From: Flavobacteriales bacterium UBA2306
GTDB taxonomy: Bacteria > Bacteroidota > Bacteroidia > Flavobacteriales > Weeksellaceae
Assembly: GCA_002345565.1 (NCBI GenBank)
Contig: DDVS01000001.1
Coordinates: 1-50,073 of the forward strand
Direction: 5' to 3'
Length of the DNA stretch: 50,073 nt
Under the pieces are notes generated by a model that had not been told where the DNA came from, searched no databases, and worked only from the letters and a program-made list of their open reading frames with translations. Every line of letters starts with the position of its first letter. Positions within the stretch are counted from its first letter, which is position 1. Below are positions 1 to 8,757 of this stretch, in pieces. Position numbers and translations under genes: made by a program.

Positions 1-209
1 TCAATCATTCCCTTTAGTTTTGCATTAGAGAGGTATCTTAACAACTGATATTCTGAATCTATCGATAAATATTCTGCAGAAATATTTATTGCAATGAGTT
101 CTAAATCAGATAATTTTGGTTTAATTGGTTTGAAATAAAAATTTTCCTTGATGGTTAATTTTCTTAATTCCTTTAAAATAAAATCGTAAATTGCATCTAG
201 GTTATTCAT
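1..209 (-). CDS. IS982-family transposase, N-terminal part (cut by window edge)
   Basis: The minus strand is open from an ATG at 209 to the window edge, giving 69 codons. The product starts MNNLDAIYDFILKELRK and later reads KPKLSDLELIAINISAEYL. This is the typical opening of IS982-family DDE transposases of Bacteroidota, recognised from memory and not by search. The catalytic DDE residues lie in the missing part, so integrity cannot be judged. The gene points out of the window and is unrelated to the hsd operon on its right. Confidence 0.8.
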   Translation of the reverse strand, partial: MNNLDAIYDFILKELRKLTIKENFYFKPIKPKLSDLELIAINISAEYLSIDSEYQLLRYLSNAKLKGMI

Positions 210-287
210 AACGTATTAGATTGGTAGTCAATACAATATACGAAATTTTCGTATTATGAGTAACCTTTTTTATAATGCACTACGGGT
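210..287 (-). mobile_element. Upstream end of the IS982-type element, probable terminal inverted repeat
   Basis: Reading outward from the transposase start there are about 80 non-coding bases. Read inward on the minus strand, the probable tip is ACCCGTAGTGCATTATAA, starting at 287. IS982 elements generally begin with AC, so I place the end at 287. The partner repeat is outside the window, so the exact boundary is an inference. Confidence 0.4.
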
Positions 288-410
288 TATATTAATTTTG
301 CTAATCAATTTACCTATTTATTTATATAGAAATGATTCAAAATTGTAAGTCAATTATAGCTACGACAGAGAATAAATGATTAAAGTTATATTTATTATAA
401 GGCATTGACG

Positions 411-441
411 TTTCCTATTTCGGTTGCTAGTTGTATATTTG
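411..441 (+). promoter_or_regulatory. Probable promoter of the hsd operon
   Basis: TATATTTG at 434-441 fits the Bacteroidota -7 consensus TAnnTTTG exactly. TTTC at 411-414 sits 19 bases upstream, a weak match to the -33 TTTG box. Transcription would start near 448. That favours the ATG at 475 as the hsdR start over a TTG at 424, which lies inside this promoter. Confidence 0.5.
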
Positions 442-474
442 AAAGTTAAAACTGTTTACTCATATCAAATAAAT

Positions 475-3400
475 ATGACCAAAGAACAACATATTGAAGA
501 TGATTTAATTAAGCAATTAATTGAACAAAAATATAGCTATCGTCCAGATATTCGAAATCGTGAGAGTTTAGAAAAAAACTTCAAAGAAAAGTTTGAAGCA
601 CTTAACCGTGTGAAGTTAAGTGATAGCGAATTCAATAGATTAAAGGAAGAAATTATACAGCCTGATGAATTTAAGGCTGCTAAACTTTTACGTAATAGAA
701 ATACATTTTATCGTGAAGACGGTACGCCTCTGCAATATACTTTAGTTAATATTAAAGATTGGTGTAAAAATGATTTTGAAGTCATCAATCAATTGCGCAT
801 GAATACTGAAGATAGTAATCATCGTTATGATGTTATATTGCTATTGAATGGATTGCCATTGGTTCAAATTGAATTAAAGACTTTTGAGATAAGTCCTCGT
901 CGAGCTATGCAGCAAATAGTGGACTACAAAAATGATCCTGGTAACGGCTATAAAAACTCAATGCTTTGTTTTATGCAATTGTTTATTGTGAGTAATCGCA
1001 GTAATACATACTACTTTGCTAATAACCGTAATCAGCATTTTATTTTTAATGCCGATGAGCAATTCTTACCTATCTACCAATATGCGGATGAAAAGAACAA
1101 GAAAATAACGGCTTTAGATAAGTTTACATCTAAATTTTTAGCAAAGTGTACACTTGGTGAATTGATCAGTCGCTATATGGTCTTGGTAGAAACTGAACAA
1201 AAAATTTTAGTGATGCGACCATATCAGATTTACGCTGTTGAAGCTATTGTCAATTGCATTGATGAAAATCGTGGTAATGGTTACATTTGGCATACGACTG
1301 GATCGGGTAAAACCTTAACTTCTTTCAAGACTTCTACTTTATTAAAAAGTAATCCGAATATAGAAAAATGTTTGTTTGTGGTGGATCGTAAAGATTTGGA
1401 TAGACAAACACGCTTAGAGTTTAACAAATTTCAAGAAGGAAGTGTTGAAGAAAATACCAATACCGAAAGTTTAGTTCGTCGTTTATTATCAACGGACTAT
1501 GCCGATAAGGTTATTGTAACAACCATTCAAAAATTAGGAATCGCTTTAGATCCTAAAAATAAAAAAAACTATGTTGAGCGATTAGCACCGCTTAAAGATA
1601 AGCGTGTGGTTTTCATTTTTGATGAGTGTCACCGTTCGCAATTTGGTGAAAATCACAAAGCTATTAAAGAGTTTTTTCCCAATGCACAGTTATTTGGATT
1701 TACCGGTACACCTATTTTTGATGATAACGCAAGTTATAAAAAGATAGATGGCGAAGAAGCACGTTATCAGATTACGGAAGATATTTTCGAGAAACAATTA
1801 CACGCTTATACCATTACGCACGCCATTGATGATAAAAACGTTTTGCGTTTTCATATCGATTATTTTAAAGCCGATGGCGTACCAAAAGAACAAATCACCG
1901 AAGCAGGCGCACGTAAAGCAGTAGCAGAAGCGATACTTGAAAAACATGATGGCGCTACAAATCAACGTAAATTTAACGCGGTATTGGCAACAGCATCCAT
2001 TAATAATGCGATTGCTTATTATCAGTTGTTTAAAGAACTACAGGCGGAACGCAAAGCTTTAGATGCGGACTACCGTCCTTTGAATATTACTTGTGTATTC
2101 TCTCCCCCAGCTCAAGTGATTGCACAGAGCGGTGATTCCAATGCACAGAAAAATGCAGCAGATATCAAGCAGTTGCAGGAAGACTTAGTTCAAGAGGCAG
2201 CAGATAATAAGGTTGATCCTGAAGGTAAGAAAGAGGCATTGAAAACTATTATTGCAGATTATAACGCGCAATATGGTACAATTCATTCCGTTAATGAGTT
2301 TGATTTGTACTATCAAGATGTGCAAGCCCGTATCAAGATGCAACAATACAGTAATGCAGATGTACCGCATCAAGAAAAAATTGACATCATCATTGTAGTG
2401 GATATGTTACTGACAGGATTTGACTCAAAGTATCTAAATACCCTTTATGTAGATAAAAACTTAAAGTATCACGGCTTAATCCAAGCATTTTCTAGAACCA
2501 ATCGTGTGCTGAATGATACCAAACCTTATGGTAACATTATGGACTTTAGACACCAAGAACAAGCCGTTAAAGATGCCATTGCATTATTTTCCGGTGAAGA
2601 CATTGGCAAAGCACGTGAAATTTGGTTAGTAGACGAAGCACCTGTGGTGATTGATAAATACCAAGATGCTGTTGGAAAACTAAGCGATTTTATGGCGGTG
2701 CATGGTTTAGACTGTACGCCTGATGAAGTAAGTAACCTACGAGGCGAAGCTACCAAAGTAGAATTTTTACAGAAGTTTAAAGAAGTACAACGCCTAAAAA
2801 CTCAATTGGAACAATACACGGATTTAGACGAAACCCAAGTACAGCAGATTGAAACAGTAATGCCCGAAGATACTTTTCGCGGTTTTAAAGGAATGTATTT
2901 GGAAACTGCACAGCAATTGCGTCAGGGAGAAAAAGGAAAAGACAAGCCAGAAGATTCGCCAGCAGAGCAGTTGGATTTTGAATTCGTCCTGTTTTCTTCT
3001 TCTTTGATTGATTATGATTATATCATGGGATTAATTGCCGAATACACGCAACGCGATCCTAAGAAACAAAAAATGTCTAAAGAGAAGCTCATTAGCATTT
3101 TAAGCTCTAGTGCTAATTTATTGGATGAGCGTGATTTGATGATTGCCTATATCAACCAATTGCCTTTAGATCAAGCGCTGGATGAGAAAGCAATACGCGA
3201 TGGTTTCCAGATATTTAAGCAACAACAACAAGATGCACAATTGATTGAAATTGCAACGAAGCACGATATCCCATTGGAACTCTTAAAACCTTTTGTGGAA
3301 CTGATAATGCTTAGAAAAGTATTTGATGGGGAAAAGTTGAATGATTTGACCGACCACCTAGATTTGGGATGGAAAGCACGTGCGCAAAAAGAATTGGCAT

Positions 3401-3477
3401 TGATGGAAGATTTAGTGCCTTATTTAAAACAATTAGCCGAAGGGCAAGAAATAGCAGGATTGAAAGCTTATGAATAG
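475..3477 (+). CDS. hsdR: Type I restriction enzyme R subunit (HsdR)
   Basis: This is the motor and nuclease subunit of a type I restriction enzyme; it translocates DNA and cuts far from the recognition site. The protein is 1000 residues from the chosen ATG, usual for HsdR. An N-terminal PD-(D/E)xK nuclease is visible around D119 with QIELK (E133, K135). A superfamily 2 helicase core follows: Walker A HTTGSGKT near 273-280, DECH at 383-386 and the FGFTGTP motif shortly after. A C-terminal helical region should dock on the methylase core. A reading frame is open back to a TTG at 424, but that start overlaps the promoter. The gene overlaps hsdS by 8 bases, so expression is coupled. No damage is seen. 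Confidence 0.95.
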   Translation: MTKEQHIEDDLIKQLIEQKYSYRPDIRNRESLEKNFKEKFEALNRVKLSDSEFNRLKEEIIQPDEFKAAKLLRNRNTFYREDGTPLQYTLVNIKDWCKNDFEVINQLRMNTEDSNHRYDVILLLNGLPLVQIELKTFEISPRRAMQQIVDYKNDPGNGYKNSMLCFMQLFIVSNRSNTYYFANNRNQHFIFNADEQFLPIYQYADEKNKKITALDKFTSKFLAKCTLGELISRYMVLVETEQKILVMRPYQIYAVEAIVNCIDENRGNGYIWHTTGSGKTLTSFKTSTLLKSNPNIEKCLFVVDRKDLDRQTRLEFNKFQEGSVEENTNTESLVRRLLSTDYADKVIVTTIQKLGIALDPKNKKNYVERLAPLKDKRVVFIFDECHRSQFGENHKAIKEFFPNAQLFGFTGTPIFDDNASYKKIDGEEARYQITEDIFEKQLHAYTITHAIDDKNVLRFHIDYFKADGVPKEQITEAGARKAVAEAILEKHDGATNQRKFNAVLATASINNAIAYYQLFKELQAERKALDADYRPLNITCVFSPPAQVIAQSGDSNAQKNAADIKQLQEDLVQEAADNKVDPEGKKEALKTIIADYNAQYGTIHSVNEFDLYYQDVQARIKMQQYSNADVPHQEKIDIIIVVDMLLTGFDSKYLNTLYVDKNLKYHGLIQAFSRTNRVLNDTKPYGNIMDFRHQEQAVKDAIALFSGEDIGKAREIWLVDEAPVVIDKYQDAVGKLSDFMAVHGLDCTPDEVSNLRGEATKVEFLQKFKEVQRLKTQLEQYTDLDETQVQQIETVMPEDTFRGFKGMYLETAQQLRQGEKGKDKPEDSPAEQLDFEFVLFSSSLIDYDYIMGLIAEYTQRDPKKQKMSKEKLISILSSSANLLDERDLMIAYINQLPLDQALDEKAIRDGFQIFKQQQQDAQLIEIATKHDIPLELLKPFVELIMLRKVFDGEKLNDLTDHLDLGWKARAQKELALMEDLVPYLKQLAEGQEIAGLKAYE

Positions 3478-4738
3478 TGATAATAATTTAGTGCCAACAT
3501 ATAGATTTCCTGAGTTTAAGGATGATGGAAATTGGGAAATTTCTACAATAAAGAGTTTAGCTGAGATTAAAGGACGTATTGGGTATAGAGGTTATACTAC
3601 ATCAGATATTGTTGAAAAAGGGAAAGGAGCAATTACATTAAGTCCATCCAATATAATTGATGGAAGATTAAATTTTGATAAAGCAACTTATATTTCATGG
3701 GACAAATATGATGAATCGCCTGAAATTATGCTTGAGGAAGGTCATACTGTTTTAGTTAAAACAGCTTCAGTAGGTAAAACAGCGTATATATCAAATTTAC
3801 CTGAAAAAACTACTTTAAATCCACAAATTGTGGTTTTGAAAGCATATGATAAAATCGATAAAAAATTATTGTCCTATTGCATTGCTCACGATTTTACTCA
3901 ACAAATAATTTTAAATAAGGTTGGTGCTGGTGCAATTCCAAACTTATCCCAAGAAAGTATTGGCAATATTGAGATTACATATCCTACTAACCCAGCCGAA
4001 CAACAAAAAATAGCAGCTTGTTTAAGTAGTTTAGATGATGTCATTGCAGGGCACGAAGAAAAGCTAACATTATTAGAAGAGCATAAAAAAGCCTTGATGC
4101 AAAACCTTTTCCCACAAGAAGGAGAAACACAGCCAAAATACCGATTCCCTGAGTTTGAGAATGATGGGGATTGGGTAGAAAAAAAGCTTGGGGATATTGC
4201 GAATAGGGTCACTTTAAAAAATAAAAATTCTCAAATAACACAGATTTTTACTAATTCAGCTGAACATGGAATAGTCAATCAAAGAGATTTTTTTGATAAA
4301 GATATTGCTAATCAATCTAATATTGAAGGATACTATATTGTAGAACCGGGAGACTTTGTTTACAATCCTCGTGTATCTAGCTTTGCTCCTGTTGGTCCTA
4401 TTGCAAAGAATAATAAAAATTACGCAGGTGCTGTTTCTCCCTTATATACAGTGTTTAGATTCATCAATCCTATAAATGATTTTTATGTATACTATTTTAA
4501 AACAAAACATTGGTTTAATGCGATAAGAAAAATTGCTAATACGGGAGCTAGGTTTGATAGAATGAGTATTACAGCTAGTCAATTTATGGAAATTAAAGTG
4601 TTAATAACTAGTATAAAAGAACAACAAAAAATAGCCTCAGTATTATCCTCAGTTGATGAGCTAATTGTAGTACAACGAGAAAAGATAGATGCTTTAAAAG
4701 AACATAAAAAAGGATTAATGCAGGGCTTGTTTCCTTAA
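3470..4738 (+). CDS. hsdS: Type I RM specificity subunit (HsdS)
   Basis: This DNA-recognition subunit sets the bipartite target for both methylation and cleavage. It has 422 residues and the expected two-fold layout. Each half opens with a YRFPEF-x-(D/N)DG-(N/D)W segment, near residues 11 and 223, followed by a target recognition domain. Each half ends in a helical spacer with EQQKIA and a closing (K/E)EHKK-x-LMQ-x-LFP block. These repeated blocks are also where specificity genes recombine. The start ATG lies inside the end of hsdR. No second, silent hsdS copy is seen nearby. The target sequence cannot be read from the protein. Confidence 0.93.
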   Translation: MNSDNNLVPTYRFPEFKDDGNWEISTIKSLAEIKGRIGYRGYTTSDIVEKGKGAITLSPSNIIDGRLNFDKATYISWDKYDESPEIMLEEGHTVLVKTASVGKTAYISNLPEKTTLNPQIVVLKAYDKIDKKLLSYCIAHDFTQQIILNKVGAGAIPNLSQESIGNIEITYPTNPAEQQKIAACLSSLDDVIAGHEEKLTLLEEHKKALMQNLFPQEGETQPKYRFPEFENDGDWVEKKLGDIANRVTLKNKNSQITQIFTNSAEHGIVNQRDFFDKDIANQSNIEGYYIVEPGDFVYNPRVSSFAPVGPIAKNNKNYAGAVSPLYTVFRFINPINDFYVYYFKTKHWFNAIRKIANTGARFDRMSITASQFMEIKVLITSIKEQQKIASVLSSVDELIVVQREKIDALKEHKKGLMQGLFP

Positions 4739-4753
4739 ATTCATAGTTAAGCG

Positions 4754-6070
4754 ATGACACACCAAATTAACACTATCACGAAAAATAAATACGAAGATTT
4801 TGTATTAAAAAAAATAGGTAAAAATCAAAATCACAAAAGACTTTTAAGTGACAATTATACATTAGATGACACATTGCCATTGGCTGAGCAAGTGTATAAT
4901 TTGAAAGCTGATATTGATGACCCAAAGAAGATAGAAATTAATACATTGTTTCAGCATATTGGCTTTTTACCATTTGTATCTGTGGAAGAAGTTGCAAATT
5001 ATGTTAGAAGTCAAAATAAAAAAAATCTGATTTTATACGCACATAATGGTACTGGTAAAACTAGACTATCTATGGCTTTTAAAGAATCAGGTAAAGAAAA
5101 AAATGAAGAAGGCGAAGTAACAAAAAGAGACACCTTATATTTTAATGCTTTTACTGAGGATTTGTTCCATTGGGATAATGATTTAGAAAATGATCAGGAA
5201 AGAAGATTGTTAATCAATCCAGCATCTGCTTTTATCATAGGTACTCGTAACCTTGATATTGAGAATAAAATAAGGCCTTTAATTCAGAGATATTGTGATT
5301 ATAATTTTTTAATTGATCCCGATTATATTGATAAAGAAGGTAAGAATTATTGGGCTGTAAACTTTATTAGAGAGGAAGAAGTTGATGGAACACCACAAAA
5401 TATTGAATATATTAAAGTGTCGAGAGGTGAAGAAAACTTATTTATTTGGTGTTTTTTCTTAGCCATTGTTCAATTGATAATTGATAAGCACGCCGATTAT
5501 ACGTGGGTTAATTATATCTATATTGATGATCCAATTTCGTCATTGGATGAAAATAACGCAATTGCATTAGCTCATCATCTTTGTCAGCTTATCAAAACTG
5601 AAGGTAATGAAGTGAAAACCATTATTTCGACTCATCATAGTTTATTTTTTAATGTCTTATGCAATGAATTAGGGAAAGATAAAGCATTCTTAATCAGTAG
5701 AAAGAATAAGGAATATTGGCTTAAAAGTACTAATGAAGCACCTTTTTTATATCATGTAACTTTGATACAAAGCTTAAAGATTGCTATTGAAAAAGATGAA
5801 CTGTATACCTATCACTTTAATATATTACGAATTATTTTAGAGAAGGCTGCAAATTTCCATGGTTTCGATGGTTTTCATCATTGCATAAAAATAAATGATG
5901 ATGATGAGGAATTTACGTTAAGAACTAGAATGATTAATATTTTTAATCACGGTAATTATTCTTTATTTGACCCAGTAGTTATGGGTGAAGAAAATAAAGA
6001 ATATTTTAAAGAGATATTTGCAAACTTTTTGCAGAATTATAAATTTAACGATGAGTTATTTGTAGAATAA
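4754..6070 (+). CDS. ABC-type ATPase in the hsd operon, PrrC/RloC-like candidate anticodon nuclease
   Basis: A 438-residue ATPase lies between hsdS and hsdM, 15 bases after hsdS. Motifs: Walker A NGTGKT (98-103), ABC-type signature SRGEE (223-227), and Walker B with D-loop IDDPISSLDE around D258-D259, followed by STHHS. This is the AAA_13/PrrC/RloC type of ATPase. The C-terminal ~100 residues carry R359-x3-E363 and H399 in a NHGNYS segment. That resembles the Arg-x3-Glu...His triad of the tRNA anticodon nuclease PrrC, which is also encoded inside a type I RM locus and kept silent by it. The ATPase call is secure. The nuclease role is inference, and a regulatory RloA-like ATPase without nuclease activity is the main alternative. 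Confidence 0.65.
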   Translation: MTHQINTITKNKYEDFVLKKIGKNQNHKRLLSDNYTLDDTLPLAEQVYNLKADIDDPKKIEINTLFQHIGFLPFVSVEEVANYVRSQNKKNLILYAHNGTGKTRLSMAFKESGKEKNEEGEVTKRDTLYFNAFTEDLFHWDNDLENDQERRLLINPASAFIIGTRNLDIENKIRPLIQRYCDYNFLIDPDYIDKEGKNYWAVNFIREEEVDGTPQNIEYIKVSRGEENLFIWCFFLAIVQLIIDKHADYTWVNYIYIDDPISSLDENNAIALAHHLCQLIKTEGNEVKTIISTHHSLFFNVLCNELGKDKAFLISRKNKEYWLKSTNEAPFLYHVTLIQSLKIAIEKDELYTYHFNILRIILEKAANFHGFDGFHHCIKINDDDEEFTLRTRMINIFNHGNYSLFDPVVMGEENKEYFKEIFANFLQNYKFNDELFVE

Positions 6071-6091
6071 ATAACTGCATAATACTATATT

Positions 6092-7726
6092 ATGACACAA
6101 AAAGAACAACAAGAACTGGGTAAAACCCTTTGGAATATAGCCGACGATTTACGCGGTGCTATGAATGCAGATGACTTTAGAGATTATATGCTTTCGTTTT
6201 TATTCTTACGTTATTTATCGGCTAGTTATGAAGAGGCTGCAGCAAAAGAATTGGGGCGAGATTATCCAAATACGCCTAATGATGTAAAGGAAAAGCTTAA
6301 AGTCAGTAATGAGCTTGAAATTTGGTATTTAGAAAATCCGAATGATGTAGAATTTTTTGAGAAAATGATGCGCAAAAAAGTGCATTATGTGATACAACCT
6401 AAATATTTATGGAGTAGTATTTATAATTTAGCTAGAACACAAAGCGAAGATTTACTACAAAAGTTAGAAGAAGGTTTTAAACATATCGAGAACGAGAGTT
6501 TTAGCGGAGAGTTTCAAGGCTTATTCTCAGAAATCAATTTAAATTCCGACAAATTAGGTAAAACCTACGAAGCTCGTAATGAGCAATTATGTAAAATTAT
6601 TACAAAAATTGCGGAAGGCATTGCGGATTTTAGTGCCGACAGTGATGCTTTAGGCGATGCTTATGAGTATTTAATCAGTCAATTTGCAGCAGGTTCCGGT
6701 AAAAAAGCGGGTGAATTCTATACGCCACAACGTTTATCGGACATCTTATCAGAGATTGTAACCTTAGACAGTCAAGAGCCTAAACTTGGGCGAAAAAAAA
6801 ACTTAGATCGTGTGATAGACTTTGCGTGTGGATCAGGTTCTTTGTTATTGAATGTGCGTAAAAATATAGTTGATGAAGGTGGTACAGTAGGACAAATCTA
6901 TGGACAAGAGAAAAACATTACCACATACAACTTAGCACGTATGAATATGCTTTTGCATGGTGTTAAGACCAATGAGTTTGAAATATATCATGGTGATACG
7001 TTAAAAAACGATTGGGATATTTTAAGCGAACCCAATCCCGCTAAAAAAGTGGAGTTTGATGCTGTTGTGGCTAATCCTCCATTTAGTTTAAAATGGGATG
7101 CGTCGCAAGAAATGGGCGAAGATTTCCGTTTTAAAGGCTATGGTTTAGCGCCTAAGTCAGCCGCAGATTTTGCTTTCTTGTTACATGGTTTTCATTATTT
7201 AAGCAGACAGGGTACGATGGCTATTATATTACCTCATGGCGTTTTATTTCGTGGTGGAGCTGAAGAACGTATTCGTACAAAACTTTTAAAAGATAATAAC
7301 ATTGATGCTATTATAGGATTACCTAGTAACCTTTTCTATTCTACGGGTATTCCTGTTTGTATAATTGTCTTGAAGAAGTGTAAAAAGCAAGATGATGTAC
7401 TAGTGATTAACGCGAGTGAATACTTTGAAAAAGGTAAACGCCAGAATTATCTACGTGATACAGATATTGAAAAAATTGTAGATACTTATCAATACCGTAA
7501 AGAGGAAGAACGTTATTCAAGAAGAGTATCTTTAGAAGAAATTGCTAAAAATGATTATAATTTGAATATAACGCGTTATGTTAGTACATCAGAGTCGGAA
7601 AAACAAATTAATTTAAAGGAAGTTAATTTAAAATTGAATGGACCAGAAGGTATCAATACTAAAATAAAGATAGCGACTGATTTACATAATTCTTTTCTCA
7701 GAGAACTGGGTCTAGATGAAATATAA
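6092..7726 (+). CDS. hsdM: Type I RM methyltransferase subunit (HsdM)
   Basis: This N6-adenine methyltransferase subunit forms the M2S core with HsdS. The 544-residue protein has the HsdM_N helical domain (about 1-150), the conserved GEFYTPQRL entry, SAM-binding motif I DFACGSGSL near 243-251, and catalytic motif IV NPPF at 328-331. All are intact and the length is normal. It is the last gene of the operon, 21 bases after the ABC-ATPase gene, and ends before a bidirectional terminator. The gene order R-S-ATPase-M differs from the M-S-prrC-R order of the classical prr locus. Confidence 0.95.
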   Translation: MTQKEQQELGKTLWNIADDLRGAMNADDFRDYMLSFLFLRYLSASYEEAAAKELGRDYPNTPNDVKEKLKVSNELEIWYLENPNDVEFFEKMMRKKVHYVIQPKYLWSSIYNLARTQSEDLLQKLEEGFKHIENESFSGEFQGLFSEINLNSDKLGKTYEARNEQLCKIITKIAEGIADFSADSDALGDAYEYLISQFAAGSGKKAGEFYTPQRLSDILSEIVTLDSQEPKLGRKKNLDRVIDFACGSGSLLLNVRKNIVDEGGTVGQIYGQEKNITTYNLARMNMLLHGVKTNEFEIYHGDTLKNDWDILSEPNPAKKVEFDAVVANPPFSLKWDASQEMGEDFRFKGYGLAPKSAADFAFLLHGFHYLSRQGTMAIILPHGVLFRGGAEERIRTKLLKDNNIDAIIGLPSNLFYSTGIPVCIIVLKKCKKQDDVLVINASEYFEKGKRQNYLRDTDIEKIVDTYQYRKEEERYSRRVSLEEIAKNDYNLNITRYVSTSESEKQINLKEVNLKLNGPEGINTKIKIATDLHNSFLRELGLDEI

Positions 7727-7826
7727 TGACATAGTTCCAACCATGTCTTTCTTTTGTAAACAATAAATCTTTATTTCGATTGTTTTGAATGTAATACAAA
7801 ACTATATAGTTAAAGATAAATAAAAA

Positions 7827-7853
7827 AATCCTAACCTTTGAGTTAGGATTTTT
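7827..7853. terminator. Bidirectional terminator between hsdM and the XRE gene
   Basis: A perfect 9-bp stem AATCCTAAC/GTTAGGATT (7827-7835 and 7842-7850) encloses a 6-base loop, with a T run on the right and an A run on the left. It can stop the hsd operon on the plus strand and the small regulator on the minus strand, whose stop codon lies inside the hairpin. Confidence 0.85.
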
Positions 7854-8088
7854 CGATTATTTTAAAATTAAATAATTCTTGTGGTATTACATCTAATCCT
7901 TTAGATAGCTCTAATATTGTAGACATTTGAATATTTCTCAAACCTTTTTCAATTTTGCTTATATCGCTATAGTCGATTTCACAATTTTGCGCCAATTGCC
8001 TAAGGCTCAGTTGCTTTTCTTCTCTTAAAGCCTGAACTCTTTTTCCGAAACATGTAAGAAATGCAATTTTTTCAGAGTTTGTTGCCAT
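7843..8088 (-). CDS. Small XRE/Cro-CI family HTH regulator
   Basis: An 81-residue protein that is almost only a helix-turn-helix domain (about residues 14-70). It has the pattern LREEKQLSLRQLAQ, then DYSDISKIEKG, then STILELSKGL. It is convergent with hsdM and shares its terminator. In size and placement it resembles controller-type regulators beside RM genes and small regulators common in flavobacterial mobile DNA. Control of the hsd operon is possible but not shown; there is no obvious operator repeat near the hsdR promoter. Confidence 0.8.
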   Translation of the reverse strand: MATNSEKIAFLTCFGKRVQALREEKQLSLRQLAQNCEIDYSDISKIEKGLRNIQMSTILELSKGLDVIPQELFNFKIIEKS

Positions 8089-8757
8089 ATCAATATCAAA
8101 TTGATAGCAATTTCTATAGAAAGATAAAATATTTAGTGGGTATTATTTCCCACATTGTATTTTTTTATTATATTTGGAAAAGATTACTTATTAAAGTAAT
8201 TTTGCGATACTTCAAATTTAATAATAGAAGCTATTGCTTAGAATCTCGTACTAGAAAATCGCCAATTTTCAAACAAACGCAACGAGACAATAAGTAAAGT
8301 AGCTCACGACCTAGGCGTGGGCTTACTTACGGAGTTTGTTGCAAGGTGTTTGGCGATGCCTCTAGTACAAGCGATGATGTAGTGAGTTCCACGCTTTATT
8401 TTCCTAATGTTGTCTGCAGTCGCAAAAAATCTAAGCCCGCTTCCTAAAAATAGTATCAGATTACACGATACAATAGGAGGGTACAACCTATTGCGGCTTT
8501 AAAAAGCTTACACGGGACAAAGATTCATTCATATTAAATTCTTTCCGGTGCCTTGCGGTCACTGATACAGAACCTCACCAGTCCTTTTTCACACCAAAGG
8601 GCATCAGGAAAGTTTTACTAAAACAGAATCAAAAAAACTACTCAACTTAAAAATTCATTAGAAAGAAAAAAGCCCCTTCCCATGCAGTTTGGACACTTAC
8701 GGGAAAGAGCGTAGTTCAGTAATTAATCTTTAGAAAATTAAAAACCTTTACAAATCT
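8089..8757. other. 669-bp intergenic region with inverted repeats
   Basis: I find no credible gene here. The left part (about 8244-8370) is rich in inverted repeats, listed separately. The rest leads into the SusC-like gene. Short frames on either strand lack family resemblance and are probably chance. TTTG at 8687 with TAGTTCAG 20 bases later is a poor promoter match, so the promoter of the SusC-like operon is not identified. Confidence 0.5.
8244..8368. repeat. Nested inverted repeats, possible dispersed intergenic repeat
   Basis: GTACTAGAAAATCGCCAA (8248-8265) matches, inverted and with a gap, TTGGCGATGCCTCTAGTAC (8350-8368). Inside lie GAAAAT-CGCCA-ATTTTC (8254-8270), TCTCGT/ACGAGA (8244-8249 and 8282-8287), and an imperfect hairpin at about 8298-8325 around CACG..CGTG. 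The nesting resembles a REP- or MITE-like unit or a structured RNA. Neither can be settled from one copy. Confidence 0.4.

Noticed and set aside
424..474. Extended hsdR start at TTG 424
   Set aside because: The extension overlaps a consensus -7 promoter box (434-441) and has no HsdR-like residues; MTKEQHIEDD at 475 is a normal start.
8304..8486. 60-codon minus frame in the hsd-SusC gap
   Set aside because: It overlaps an inverted-repeat unit and has no domain; it looks like a chance frame through a dispersed repeat.
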